Shown piece after piece: positions 15,538 through 23,529 of a stretch of DNA of 64,000 bases. Origin of the DNA: an uncultured delta proteobacterium. GTDB taxonomy: Bacteria; Desulfobacterota; Syntrophia; Syntrophales; UBA8958. How positions within the stretch are numbered: position 1 is the stretch's first letter; each line of letters begins with the position of its first letter. Position numbers and translations under genes: made by a program. The notes beneath the pieces were generated by a model, which did not search any database, was not told where the DNA came from, and was given only the letters and a program-made list of their open reading frames with translations. The stretch is taken from NCBI GenBank assembly GCA_903885795.1, contig CAISJV010000038.1, positions 37,066 through 101,065 of the forward strand, given 5' to 3'.

Positions 15538-16674
15538 CTATATACCCAGGATGTTGCAAAGTACCGTTATAATCGCCGTAGCAATCACGATGCTCACGAT
15601 CCCCGTCACCACTGCGGAAGTCGTAGCCTTCCCGACCGCGGATGCGCTCCGTTCGCACTGGAGTCCCCGGAGGCATCCCGTAACCGCGATGAGGATTCCG
15701 AAAACAGCACTCATGAACAGGCCGACCCACATATCGTTGAGTCTGATCGCATCCGTCGTCTGATTGTAATACGCCATGAAATTCAGATCCAGCACTGTCA
15801 CCCCGACGATAAGCCCCCCGAGGACGCCCATGAAATCAGCATATAGGCACAGGAGTGGCATCATCACGGCCAGGGCGATCATTCTCGGCAGAACGAGAAA
15901 TTCCATCGGCGGTATTCCCATGGTCTTGAGGGCATCGATCTCCTCGTTTGTTTGCATAGTTCCAAGCTGGGCGGCGAAAGCGGCACCCGTCCGGCCGGCC
16001 ATAATCACTCCCGTCATGATCGCCCCCATCTCCCGGAAGACACCGATCCCGACTAGATTGGCGATGTAGATCTGGGCGCCGAACATGCTCAACTGGATAG
16101 ATCCGACAAAGGCGAGGATGAGGCCAACGAGGAGACTGATCAGGGAAACAATGGGAAGGGCCTGAATCCCGCATTCCTGGATGGCGACAAACAGATCGCG
16201 GCGGCGGAAACGGGCCTGGCCTCTGAGCAATCTTCCAAAAGCCACGGTCGCCTCGCCGATAAAGGCGAAAACTTCCTGGGTTCCCTGCCAGAAGTCGTAA
16301 ACTTCTTGTCCTATTTGCTCCAGGATGGGTGTCCGGACCTTCTCACGTCTGGCCCCGGCCCGCTCCGGAACTGCGTAAGCCAGCTTCAGAAGCCCCTGAA
16401 CTCCCGGGGGAAGTCCTTCCCTGTCCACAGAGACATCCCGCTGCTGGCCATAGTCAATGATGTTGATGAGGAAGGTGATGAGGACACTGCTCCAGCCGGC
16501 TAACCCGGAGCATTCAAAGGCAACGTTTTTTGTCGCAGGAGCCTGTTCAATCTGCCGGAAAACCTCTGCAACAGGCGGCAATTTCTCTCCTGCCCGCCAT
16601 TTCCCCTGGAGGACGATCAGGAGCGTGACTTTGTCGGGACGGACGAAGGAGAGAATGCTCTCGTTAACTTGCAT
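15538..16674 (-). CDS. mlaE: MlaE-type ABC lipid permease with N-terminal STAS-like domain
   Basis: 378 residues. Residues about 1-115 look like a STAS/MlaB-like domain (ILSFVRPDKVTLLIVLQGKW, AFECSGLAGWSSVLITFLINI), followed by the MlaE permease of about 250 residues (SLISLLVGLILAFVGSIQL, VIMAGRTGAAFAAQLGTM, PMEFLVLPRMIAL). The separate MlaB of E. coli is thus built into the permease here, a known arrangement. First gene of the operon and expected in the inner membrane. The start ATG lacks a strong ribosome binding site. An MlaC-like periplasmic shuttle is not in the operon; the PqiC-like lipoprotein takes the last position. Confidence 0.88.
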   Translation of the reverse strand: MQVNESILSFVRPDKVTLLIVLQGKWRAGEKLPPVAEVFRQIEQAPATKNVAFECSGLAGWSSVLITFLINIIDYGQQRDVSVDREGLPPGVQGLLKLAYAVPERAGARREKVRTPILEQIGQEVYDFWQGTQEVFAFIGEATVAFGRLLRGQARFRRRDLFVAIQECGIQALPIVSLISLLVGLILAFVGSIQLSMFGAQIYIANLVGIGVFREMGAIMTGVIMAGRTGAAFAAQLGTMQTNEEIDALKTMGIPPMEFLVLPRMIALAVMMPLLCLYADFMGVLGGLIVGVTVLDLNFMAYYNQTTDAIRLNDMWVGLFMSAVFGILIAVTGCLRGLQCERSASAVGKATTSAVVTGIVSIVIATAIITVLCNILGI

Positions 16675-16686
16675 TTTTTAAGGGGA

Positions 16687-16727
16687 ACCCCATCCCCACC
16701 CTAACCCTCCCCTTGAAGGGGAGGGAA
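16687..16727. repeat. C-rich palindromic repeat, copy 1
   Basis: CCCCATCCCCACCC, then CTCCCCTTGAAGGGGAG palindrome. Two further copies are at 21991-22030 (inverted) and 53526-53567. Located between the Mla-type operon start and the DUF3141 gene stop. Confidence 0.75.
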
Positions 16728-16774
16728 AGACAATGAACCTCCGGGAGGGAAGTATATTTTTTAGTCCCTTTGCC

Positions 16775-19570
16775 TCAGGCAGCAACGCCAAAAGTTTTTT
16801 TGACATCCAGATTGAGGGCCTTGGCCACCTTGGCAGCGAGGCGACCGTTGGGATCGATCTCGGCGTCGCTGATCATCATGACTTCCATAGTCAATTTTAT
16901 TGCTTCTTCACGCTCTTTCTGGGTCGGCAGGAGCTTGGCGAGGGAGGCAATCGCACGATCTTCATCGATAAGGAGCATGAAATATTGCTCTCGAACCGTC
17001 TTCCGTAACTCCTGCTGATTCACATCTTCAGCTCCCAGGCGCTTCCTGATTTGCTTACCGATAATCCGGGAACGGTAGTCGATCGCCCCGACATGGATCA
17101 TGCAGAGCATAATCAGGCGAATCAGGGCCTCATCGAACCCACCTTTATCCATCTCGTTTTTCAGACGCTCAATTTCCGCATGGATTGCTGCCTCCTGCGC
17201 CTCATTTTCCTCTTCCATTATCTGGGCCTTCTTGCCCGGGAAGAGCGGCGCCAGTCCCAGCGGCCCGTACATGGCCTTAAACATATTGCGGTAACGGTCG
17301 TCCCGCGAATCACGATAACCATTGAGACGGTCCTCGATCGTCTGGGCCATATCTCTTTCCATGGTCAGGAAGTAGTTGCTGTCCTGCACTGGTTTGCGGT
17401 TCTTCCGGACCAACTCCGCCCAAATTTTGAAGTTCGCCATGAAGGGATTCACCTGCTCGGAAAAGAGGTAATATTTCCTGCGACTCTTGTTGAGCCAGCG
17501 CAGCATCTCCGCGCTTTTTTCCGTCGTCATCATCCGTACCCAGGGCTGGAGAAAGGTCCGGTATAATTCATCATTGAAATCGGAGACCTCTGCCACGGAA
17601 GCAAAGTAATCATCGTCCCGATGAGAGTCATTGAGGTCCATGATGCTGGCAATCTTTCGCATCTCAAACCGGACTGAATAGTCACCCTGGATCAGTTCCC
17701 CACGCTCCGCAAAGGGAGTCTTCTTCTCGATAATCATTTCATAGAGTCCCGGCGGCAGGTCATCGATCATGTCGAGGGTCGTGACAAACTCGGTGTGCTG
17801 CTTCTTGGCAATGGAGGTGCCTACAAAGATCCCCAGGTGGCCCACATCAGGGTGGAGGGTGTAGATGATCACCTGACCATCCTTCAAAATGGCTTCATCG
17901 GTTCCGTAAACGTCAACTATCCAGTTGAGGGCCTGCTGAGGGGGGGTAATGTTGTCGCCAAAAGAGGCGAAGATGACGATGGGACACTTGATATTCTTCA
18001 GGTCGACTCGCCTGCCGTCAGGTGTGACAATCCCGCCTTTGGCCAATTTATTCCCGATGAAAAGGTTGGTTACGATGGAATCGATCTCTTCGGCGTTCAT
18101 CAGGAAGAAGCCGCTCCACCACTCCTCGAAATGGAGATAGCGCTCCGCCTCCGTATCTATTTTGGCGTAGAGGTTATACTCCTTGGTAAAGAGGGTATTA
18201 GCCGGATTGAGATTCTCGAAATTCTGGACGAGATAGGAACCGTCGAATATGCCGTTACCCAGATCACAGGTCATGGTTGTGAGCCATTTGCCACCCAGAA
18301 GGCCGCCCGAGTATCGCATGGGGTTTTTGTTCTTGTATCCCGCCCAGTAGGACATGGGGGCGCCATTCAAGATAATGGTTCCCATAATGTCCGGCTCAAC
18401 AGCAGCGAGGGCGGCTACGGCCCAGCCGGCCTGGCAGTTTCCCATGACGCAGGGCTTCTCCGCCTCCGGATGCCGGCGGATGACTTCCCGGAGAAAGAGG
18501 GCCTCGGCATGGCCGACGTCGTTCAGGGTTTGTCCTGGTTCCGGTTTGGGGAAAAACATGACAAAATAGGTTGGATGACCAGCTTTTAAGGCAACACCCA
18601 CCTGGGATTCCTGTTTGGAACCGCCGATCCCCGGCCCATGCCCCGCCCGAGGATCAACGATGACGAAGGGACGCTTCTGGGGATCAATGTTCATGCCTTC
18701 TTCGGGGATGATCCTAAGGAGGGCGTAATTGACCGGCTTCTCCAGGGACCGGCCGTCGAGGATTGTTTCATACTTGAACTCTAATACCGGCGGCTCTCCT
18801 TCCTTGATATGCTGCAGAAAGTTATCGCCGCGCTGACGCATGACATCCCAGAAAAGGATTTGCCGCTGGATCATATCCACGCCATATTCCCAGAGGTCTT
18901 TTGCCGCAGCGTTGCCCTTGCCTGCTTCCCCAAAGCACTTGAACAATGTCGTCGGGTCAAAAGAAGTCAAAGGTTTGCCGGCAAACGGCAGTTTATCCGC
19001 GCCCGCCAAGGGGCGTTGGAGCATCTCTAACCCTGATTTCCAGAAGTTCTTTAATTGGTCGTTGCCCTTCCATGCGTCTCCAAATCCCTTGAAGAAGGAG
19101 GACGGATCAAACCCGGACGGGAATTTATCCCATGATGGAGGCTGCCCCGGCGTTTTCGCTGCGCTCTGGAACATGACCATTCCTGACTTCCAGAGGTCTT
19201 TTAAAAGGACGTTGTCCTTCCATACGTTCTCCCATCCTTTGAATAAAGAGGCCGGATCGAAACCGGCGGCGGGTTTCTTCACTCCCTCTTCTTTTATGTC
19301 CGCCCCTGCTGCCTCGGGAGCCGCGGCAGCTTTTTCCGGCGCCTCCTGTTTTACCGTTTGGGGAGACGGTTTCGCTGCCCCTAACGTTTTAACGGCGGCT
19401 GCGGCCTGTTCAGCGACCGCAGGTTTTTCTTGTTTTGCCGGCTTCACAGCTTTTACGGGTTTAGAAGACGCAGTTACCGCCGTTTTTTTTATTTCCGGAT
19501 CGAGAACTGACGACACGGCCGCTTTAATCCTGGATGCCTTTCCTTTAACTGGCGCTGATGTCTTGGCCAT
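16775..19570 (-). CDS. DUF3141 protein, PHA-synthase-like alpha/beta hydrolase with triple N-terminal repeat
   Basis: 931 residues from the ATG at 19570, chosen because AGGAGGAG lies seven bases upstream; a GTG/ATG start 27 bases earlier would overlap the preceding gene. Order: Ala/Lys/Pro-rich tail (1-100); three 33-residue repeats at 103-135, 153-185 and 203-235, each F-D-P-x-x-x-F-K-x(9)...LWxxGxxMxQ; an alpha/beta hydrolase core with GNCQAGW (Cys379), like the GxCxG box of PHA synthases; and a C-terminal helical region ending in a TerB-like motif (ISDAEIDPNGRLA). The second box glycine is Ala. DUF3141 genes elsewhere sit beside phosphotransacylase and acetate kinase genes, matching the gene 19 bases upstream. 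Activity is unproven. Confidence 0.82.
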   Translation of the reverse strand: MAKTSAPVKGKASRIKAAVSSVLDPEIKKTAVTASSKPVKAVKPAKQEKPAVAEQAAAAVKTLGAAKPSPQTVKQEAPEKAAAAPEAAGADIKEEGVKKPAAGFDPASLFKGWENVWKDNVLLKDLWKSGMVMFQSAAKTPGQPPSWDKFPSGFDPSSFFKGFGDAWKGNDQLKNFWKSGLEMLQRPLAGADKLPFAGKPLTSFDPTTLFKCFGEAGKGNAAAKDLWEYGVDMIQRQILFWDVMRQRGDNFLQHIKEGEPPVLEFKYETILDGRSLEKPVNYALLRIIPEEGMNIDPQKRPFVIVDPRAGHGPGIGGSKQESQVGVALKAGHPTYFVMFFPKPEPGQTLNDVGHAEALFLREVIRRHPEAEKPCVMGNCQAGWAVAALAAVEPDIMGTIILNGAPMSYWAGYKNKNPMRYSGGLLGGKWLTTMTCDLGNGIFDGSYLVQNFENLNPANTLFTKEYNLYAKIDTEAERYLHFEEWWSGFFLMNAEEIDSIVTNLFIGNKLAKGGIVTPDGRRVDLKNIKCPIVIFASFGDNITPPQQALNWIVDVYGTDEAILKDGQVIIYTLHPDVGHLGIFVGTSIAKKQHTEFVTTLDMIDDLPPGLYEMIIEKKTPFAERGELIQGDYSVRFEMRKIASIMDLNDSHRDDDYFASVAEVSDFNDELYRTFLQPWVRMMTTEKSAEMLRWLNKSRRKYYLFSEQVNPFMANFKIWAELVRKNRKPVQDSNYFLTMERDMAQTIEDRLNGYRDSRDDRYRNMFKAMYGPLGLAPLFPGKKAQIMEEENEAQEAAIHAEIERLKNEMDKGGFDEALIRLIMLCMIHVGAIDYRSRIIGKQIRKRLGAEDVNQQELRKTVREQYFMLLIDEDRAIASLAKLLPTQKEREEAIKLTMEVMMISDAEIDPNGRLAAKVAKALNLDVKKTFGVAA
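18866..19264 (-). repeat. Three in-frame 99-bp repeats at exact 150-bp spacing within the DUF3141 gene
   Basis: Repeat units are 19166-19264, 19016-19114 and 18866-18964. Each encodes 33 residues beginning GFDP or SFDP and ending with a W/F-K/E-SG/YG-x-M-x-Q stretch. Spacing of exactly 50 codons suggests recent or constrained tandem duplication. The units may be membrane- or granule-binding helices. Confidence 0.8.
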
Positions 19571-19589
19571 GATGGATCTCCTCCTTTTA

Positions 19590-21926
19590 TTAGACAAATC
19601 GACGATGTTCTATGGATTCAATATATCCCGTGTCTCCCGCCTTGATTTCGGCGGCATTACCTTCATCTGTATCGAGGTGCATGTCCAGGCGGAAGTTCTG
19701 GTCCACCCGGATCAGGACATCACCGAAGATGAGCCCGCGCCCCCCTTCCTTCCTAACCCGGACAACGTCTTTGTCCCGGAGACCGAACTTGAGGGCGTCA
19801 TCAGTGGACATGTGGATGTGGCGCTTGGCGCAGATTACCCCCTTTTCCAGATGTACCTGTCCCTGGGGACCGACCACCGTAATGCCCGGTGTTCCTTCGA
19901 TATCGCCGGAATCACGAATCGGCGGATCGATGCCGAGCTTGAACTGTTCCGTCCGGGAAATTTCCAACTGGCTGTATTTTCTCGCCGGTCCGAGGATTCG
20001 GACCTTCTCCAGATTTCCCTTGGGGCCAACAAGATTAACCATTTCATCGGCGGCAAACTGCCCGGGCTGGCTGAGAGGCGACTTCGGCGTCATCGTTTTT
20101 CCCGTGCCGAAGAGGAGTTCGAAATTATCCTGGGTCAGGTGGATGTGGTGGGCCGAGATGCTCAGGGGAACAGGGGTGGTCTTGAAGACCTTGATATCCG
20201 CCTCGGAACGAACCAGACCAACAGTGTGAAGGGTATTCCGGGCAATCATTCGCTCTTCATCGGCAGGAATCACGAGAACCCTGAGCTTGGCGTTAGGTTC
20301 CGCGATGTCGACGACTTGTCCCCGCTCAGGCCGGGCATCGCGATTGATCCGGTGATCGATGGTCATGCCGAAGGTCTCGAAACCCTGAAAGATCCTGGCC
20401 CTGATCTCCGGGGAGTTTTCCCCGATGCCGCCGGTAAACACCAATACGTCCAGACCGCCCAGGGCGACAGCATAGGCGCCGATATATTTCTTGATCCGGT
20501 AGCAGAAGACGCTGATCGCTTCCAGGGCATGGGCGTCGCCATTTTCCGCTGCCGCAAGTAGCTCCCGCATATCGTTAGTCAGACCGCTGATCCCTTTCAG
20601 GCCGCTTTCTTTATTGAATATGTTCTCCAGATCGGCGGCGTTCCTGCCCTTCCGGAGGAGATGGAAGATAACCCCCGGATCTACATCTCCGGGACGCGTC
20701 CCCATCACAAGACCCTCCAGGGGAGTCATTCCCATGCTGGTGTCAATGCTCCGGCCGTGATCAATGGCGCAGACCGAGGCGCCGCTGCCCAGGTGGCAGG
20801 TAATCATCTTGAGTTCGCTCAGGGGTTTTTTGAGAAAAGTGGCGGCATTCAGGGCAACATATTCGTGATTCGTCCCGTGGAATCCGTACCGGCGGATCCG
20901 TTCCTCCTCGCAGAGCTGCCGGGGCAGTGCATAAGTCGCCGCCGCCGCCGGAATGGTCTGATGGAAGGTGTTATCGAAGACGGCGACCTGCTTCGCCCCG
21001 GGGAGAAGTTTCCGGAACAACTCGATTCCCTCGATATTGTAGGGGTTATGGAGAGGGGCCAGATCGGAGACGGATCTGATCTGTTCCAGGACCTGATCAT
21101 CGATAACTACGGGACCGTTGAAGAGTCCGCCGCCGTGGGTAACCCGGTGACCGACGGCTTTGAATTCCCGGACGTCCCGGACAGCGCCAACCGCCGGATC
21201 GGCAATGGCTGCAACCATGAATTCGAAGGCCTTTTCCATGTTGGGCACCGCCCCCAGGGACACTGATTTTTTGAACTTGGGGGTAACAACCTTGTGATGA
21301 GCGTCGGCGGAACCGATCCGCTCAATGGTCCCCTCGATAAGCGGGTCTCGCTGCGTCGTATCGAAGATTGTGTATTTCAGGGAGGAACTTCCGCAGTTGA
21401 TGACGGAGATCTTCATCGGCTCCGAGGCGGAGGTAAAATAAAGATCGTAGGGATCCGGGCTGGCCAGTTGGGCTGCCTTGCGAATCTCCTGCTCCTTCTG
21501 ATAAAGGCCCATTTTAAAAACAATCTCCGTCAAATTCTTGGTGAATAGCAGCGTCGCCACGGGGTTTCTCTTGACCGCTGCCATAAAGACCGGCCGGGGA
21601 ATACGGATCAAGGTGCTGGGCTTGGTCGTTTTATAATCGAAAGCCACCAGATTCCCTGTAAAAACGGACATATCGCCAAAGATCCGCCCCTTCTCCAAAT
21701 GGGTCAGGACGTCTTCACTGCTCCCTTCGCCGGGAATGGACACGGCGACCTCACCGTCATAGATAATCCAACTGGAATTGTGGGTCTCCCCTCTTTTCGC
21801 TACATCAACACCGGCATTAAATTCAACAACTTCGGACGCTTTAACGCACTCATCAAGTTCCTCGCCGGAAAACAGGGACATTAAGGGGTTAGTCTGGAAA
21901 AATGCCTTCAAGTCAATGACTGACAT
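19590..21926 (-). CDS. Cyclic-nucleotide-binding domain / acetate kinase / PduL phosphotransacylase fusion
   Basis: 778 residues with three complete parts. Residues 1-140: cNMP-binding beta-roll (GEVAVSIPG, RIFGDMSVFTG), but the usual arginine that binds the cyclic phosphate is not seen. Residues 171-575: acetate kinase, beginning MKISVINCGSSSLKY and with YGFHGTNHEYV, HLGSGASVCAI, GLVMGTRPGDVDPG and FTGGIGENSPEIR. Residues about 585-778: PduL-type phosphotransacylase with zinc-binding SAHHIHLT, CAKRHIHMS and MHLDTDEGNAA. Together these would convert acyl-CoA to acid plus ATP through an acyl-phosphate in one chain, cytoplasmic. A GAGGAGGC ribosome binding site precedes the ATG. The DUF3141 gene follows after 19 bases. 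Confidence 0.93.
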   Translation of the reverse strand: MSVIDLKAFFQTNPLMSLFSGEELDECVKASEVVEFNAGVDVAKRGETHNSSWIIYDGEVAVSIPGEGSSEDVLTHLEKGRIFGDMSVFTGNLVAFDYKTTKPSTLIRIPRPVFMAAVKRNPVATLLFTKNLTEIVFKMGLYQKEQEIRKAAQLASPDPYDLYFTSASEPMKISVINCGSSSLKYTIFDTTQRDPLIEGTIERIGSADAHHKVVTPKFKKSVSLGAVPNMEKAFEFMVAAIADPAVGAVRDVREFKAVGHRVTHGGGLFNGPVVIDDQVLEQIRSVSDLAPLHNPYNIEGIELFRKLLPGAKQVAVFDNTFHQTIPAAAATYALPRQLCEEERIRRYGFHGTNHEYVALNAATFLKKPLSELKMITCHLGSGASVCAIDHGRSIDTSMGMTPLEGLVMGTRPGDVDPGVIFHLLRKGRNAADLENIFNKESGLKGISGLTNDMRELLAAAENGDAHALEAISVFCYRIKKYIGAYAVALGGLDVLVFTGGIGENSPEIRARIFQGFETFGMTIDHRINRDARPERGQVVDIAEPNAKLRVLVIPADEERMIARNTLHTVGLVRSEADIKVFKTTPVPLSISAHHIHLTQDNFELLFGTGKTMTPKSPLSQPGQFAADEMVNLVGPKGNLEKVRILGPARKYSQLEISRTEQFKLGIDPPIRDSGDIEGTPGITVVGPQGQVHLEKGVICAKRHIHMSTDDALKFGLRDKDVVRVRKEGGRGLIFGDVLIRVDQNFRLDMHLDTDEGNAAEIKAGDTGYIESIEHRRFV

Positions 21927-21990
21927 AGCTATCGCCTCCTCGTTTCATCAGAAAATACCCCCGTTTATCCATAAATACATTGCGTTATAC

Positions 21991-22030
21991 TCTCCCTCAC
22001 TTCAAGGGGAGGGCGGGGGTGGGGATGGGT
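21991..22030. repeat. C-rich palindromic repeat, copy 2 (inverted), encoding a protein C-terminus
   Basis: Reverse complement reads CCCATCCCCACCC, CCTCCCCTTGAAG. The minus-strand outer-membrane factor gene runs into it: its last codons (N-P-S-P-P-P-P-S-P) and stop TGA come from the repeat. Related copies at 16687-16727 and 53526-53567. Confidence 0.7.
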
Positions 22031-23528
22031 TGGATTCTTTTGTCGTGGCGTATCCGCTGGCCATCTTGTCCGCCTCGGTGATCCAGCCTCCCCCCATGGT
22101 CTTGTAGACATTTACCAGGGATTGGAACAGGCCTCCTTTGGTCTGGACCTGGGATAGCTGGCCGTTAAAGAGGCTGCGCTCTGCGTCCAGCACTTCCAGG
22201 TAGCTGCTGTAACCGTTATCATACCTGAGACCGGCCAGTCGCCGGGTGTTCTTGAGGGCTTTCACCTGATCACCCTGGACGGCAAGGCGTTCCCGGGTTT
22301 TCCGCTGATCCACCAGGGAGTCGTCCACTTCCCGAAACGCCGTTTGCACCGTTTGCAGGTATTTAACCAGGGCCTGCTGCTGGATTGCCTCCGCCTGTTT
22401 CACCTGCCCTTTGATTTTGCCGGCAGTGAAGATGGGGGCCGTGAGAGAGGCGGCATAGTTCCATGTCTTGGCCGGTCCCGTCAGGAGATCGCTGAGATCG
22501 GCGCTGGCGAAACCAAAGAGCCCCGTCAGGGAAATGGAGGGAAAGTACAGGGCCTTCGCCACGGCAATCCGGGCGTTGGCAGCGACCAGATCCTGCTCCG
22601 CCTGACGGATGTCGGGGCGGCGATCGAGGAGATCCGAAGGAAGCCCCTCCGGCACCGTCGGCAGGACCAACTCGTCAAGGGTCCTGCCCCTGGTGATGGG
22701 ACCGGGATTGCGCCCGAGAAGTAGATTGATGGCGTTTTCCTGCTGGGCGATATTCTTTTCCAACTGGGGGATAACCGCCCGGGCGTCTTCATATTCGGAC
22801 CGGGACTGGTTCAGTTCCAGTTCCGAAATGACGCCTCCGGCATAACGTTTTTCGAAAATATCCAGGGAATCCTTTCGGCTTTTGAGGGTCTCCTTGGAAA
22901 TCACCAGTTGCTGGTCATAATTGAGAAGGTTGATGTAACCGTTAGCTACGGAAGCCACCAGGGTCATGATTACGGCCCGGCGGGCCTCGTCGGTGCTCAA
23001 GAGATCGGCACGGGCTCCTTCCGTCGCCCGCCTGAGCTTGCCCCAGATGTCGAGTTCCCAGTTAGCGTTGATACTGGCCTGATAAGTGTAGGAGGTCGGC
23101 GACAAACCCGATGACCATCCTGTGGGTCCAACTTGCGTCAATCGCTGCCGCCCTGCATTTACTGGCCCCAATCCCACTTGGGGAAAGAGATCAGACCTCG
23201 TAACGCCTAGCTTTCCCATATATTCTTCCACCCGTGCCGTAGCGATGCGGATGTCCTTGTTTTCCTTCAGGGCCGTCTGGATCAATTCATTAAGCGCCGG
23301 ATCCTGGAATTGCCCCCACCATGCTGTGTTGGCCAGGGCCTTGGCGTCTTTCTCCTCGAATCGCCAGTTCTGGGGCGTATCCACGGTCGGACGCTTGTAA
23401 TCCTTGCCGAGCATGCAGCCTCCCAAAAGCAGGGAAAGAGCAAAGAGAAAAAAAATGCTTTTGATCCTCACGACTTGAAATTTGCGATTTACGATTTGTG
23501 GTTCTTTTATCAAATCTGAAATCTTCAT
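22002..23528 (-). CDS. Outer-membrane factor lipoprotein of the RND pump (NodT/OprM family)
   Basis: 508 residues from the ATG at 23528, one base after the pump gene stop, with AGGAGGG eight bases upstream; a longer in-frame extension runs into the pump gene and is rejected. The signal peptide ends in lipobox LLLGGC, then MLGKDYKRP, the usual start of this family. Two OEP domains follow (about 95-280 and 300-485), with conserved WWGQFQDPALNELI, ATARVEEY, DLLDRRPDIRQAEQDL and AEAIQQQALVKY. The protein trimer forms the outer-membrane exit duct. The last nine codons derive from an interspersed C-rich repeat. Confidence 0.9.
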   Translation of the reverse strand: MKISDLIKEPQIVNRKFQVVRIKSIFFLFALSLLLGGCMLGKDYKRPTVDTPQNWRFEEKDAKALANTAWWGQFQDPALNELIQTALKENKDIRIATARVEEYMGKLGVTRSDLFPQVGLGPVNAGRQRLTQVGPTGWSSGLSPTSYTYQASINANWELDIWGKLRRATEGARADLLSTDEARRAVIMTLVASVANGYINLLNYDQQLVISKETLKSRKDSLDIFEKRYAGGVISELELNQSRSEYEDARAVIPQLEKNIAQQENAINLLLGRNPGPITRGRTLDELVLPTVPEGLPSDLLDRRPDIRQAEQDLVAANARIAVAKALYFPSISLTGLFGFASADLSDLLTGPAKTWNYAASLTAPIFTAGKIKGQVKQAEAIQQQALVKYLQTVQTAFREVDDSLVDQRKTRERLAVQGDQVKALKNTRRLAGLRYDNGYSSYLEVLDAERSLFNGQLSQVQTKGGLFQSLVNVYKTMGGGWITEADKMASGYATTKESNPSPPPPSP

Positions 23529-23529
23529 C

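Noticed and set aside
16687..16727. Transcription terminator for the DUF3141 or Mla units
   Set aside because: The palindrome stem is short and lacks a following T-run in either direction; its recurrence marks it as an interspersed repeat instead.
18840..20561. Long open frame on the plus strand, 573 codons
   Set aside because: It is antisense to the kinase fusion and DUF3141 genes, both of which have intact family motifs, and its translation is low in recognisable domains. GC-rich third positions keep the opposite frame open.
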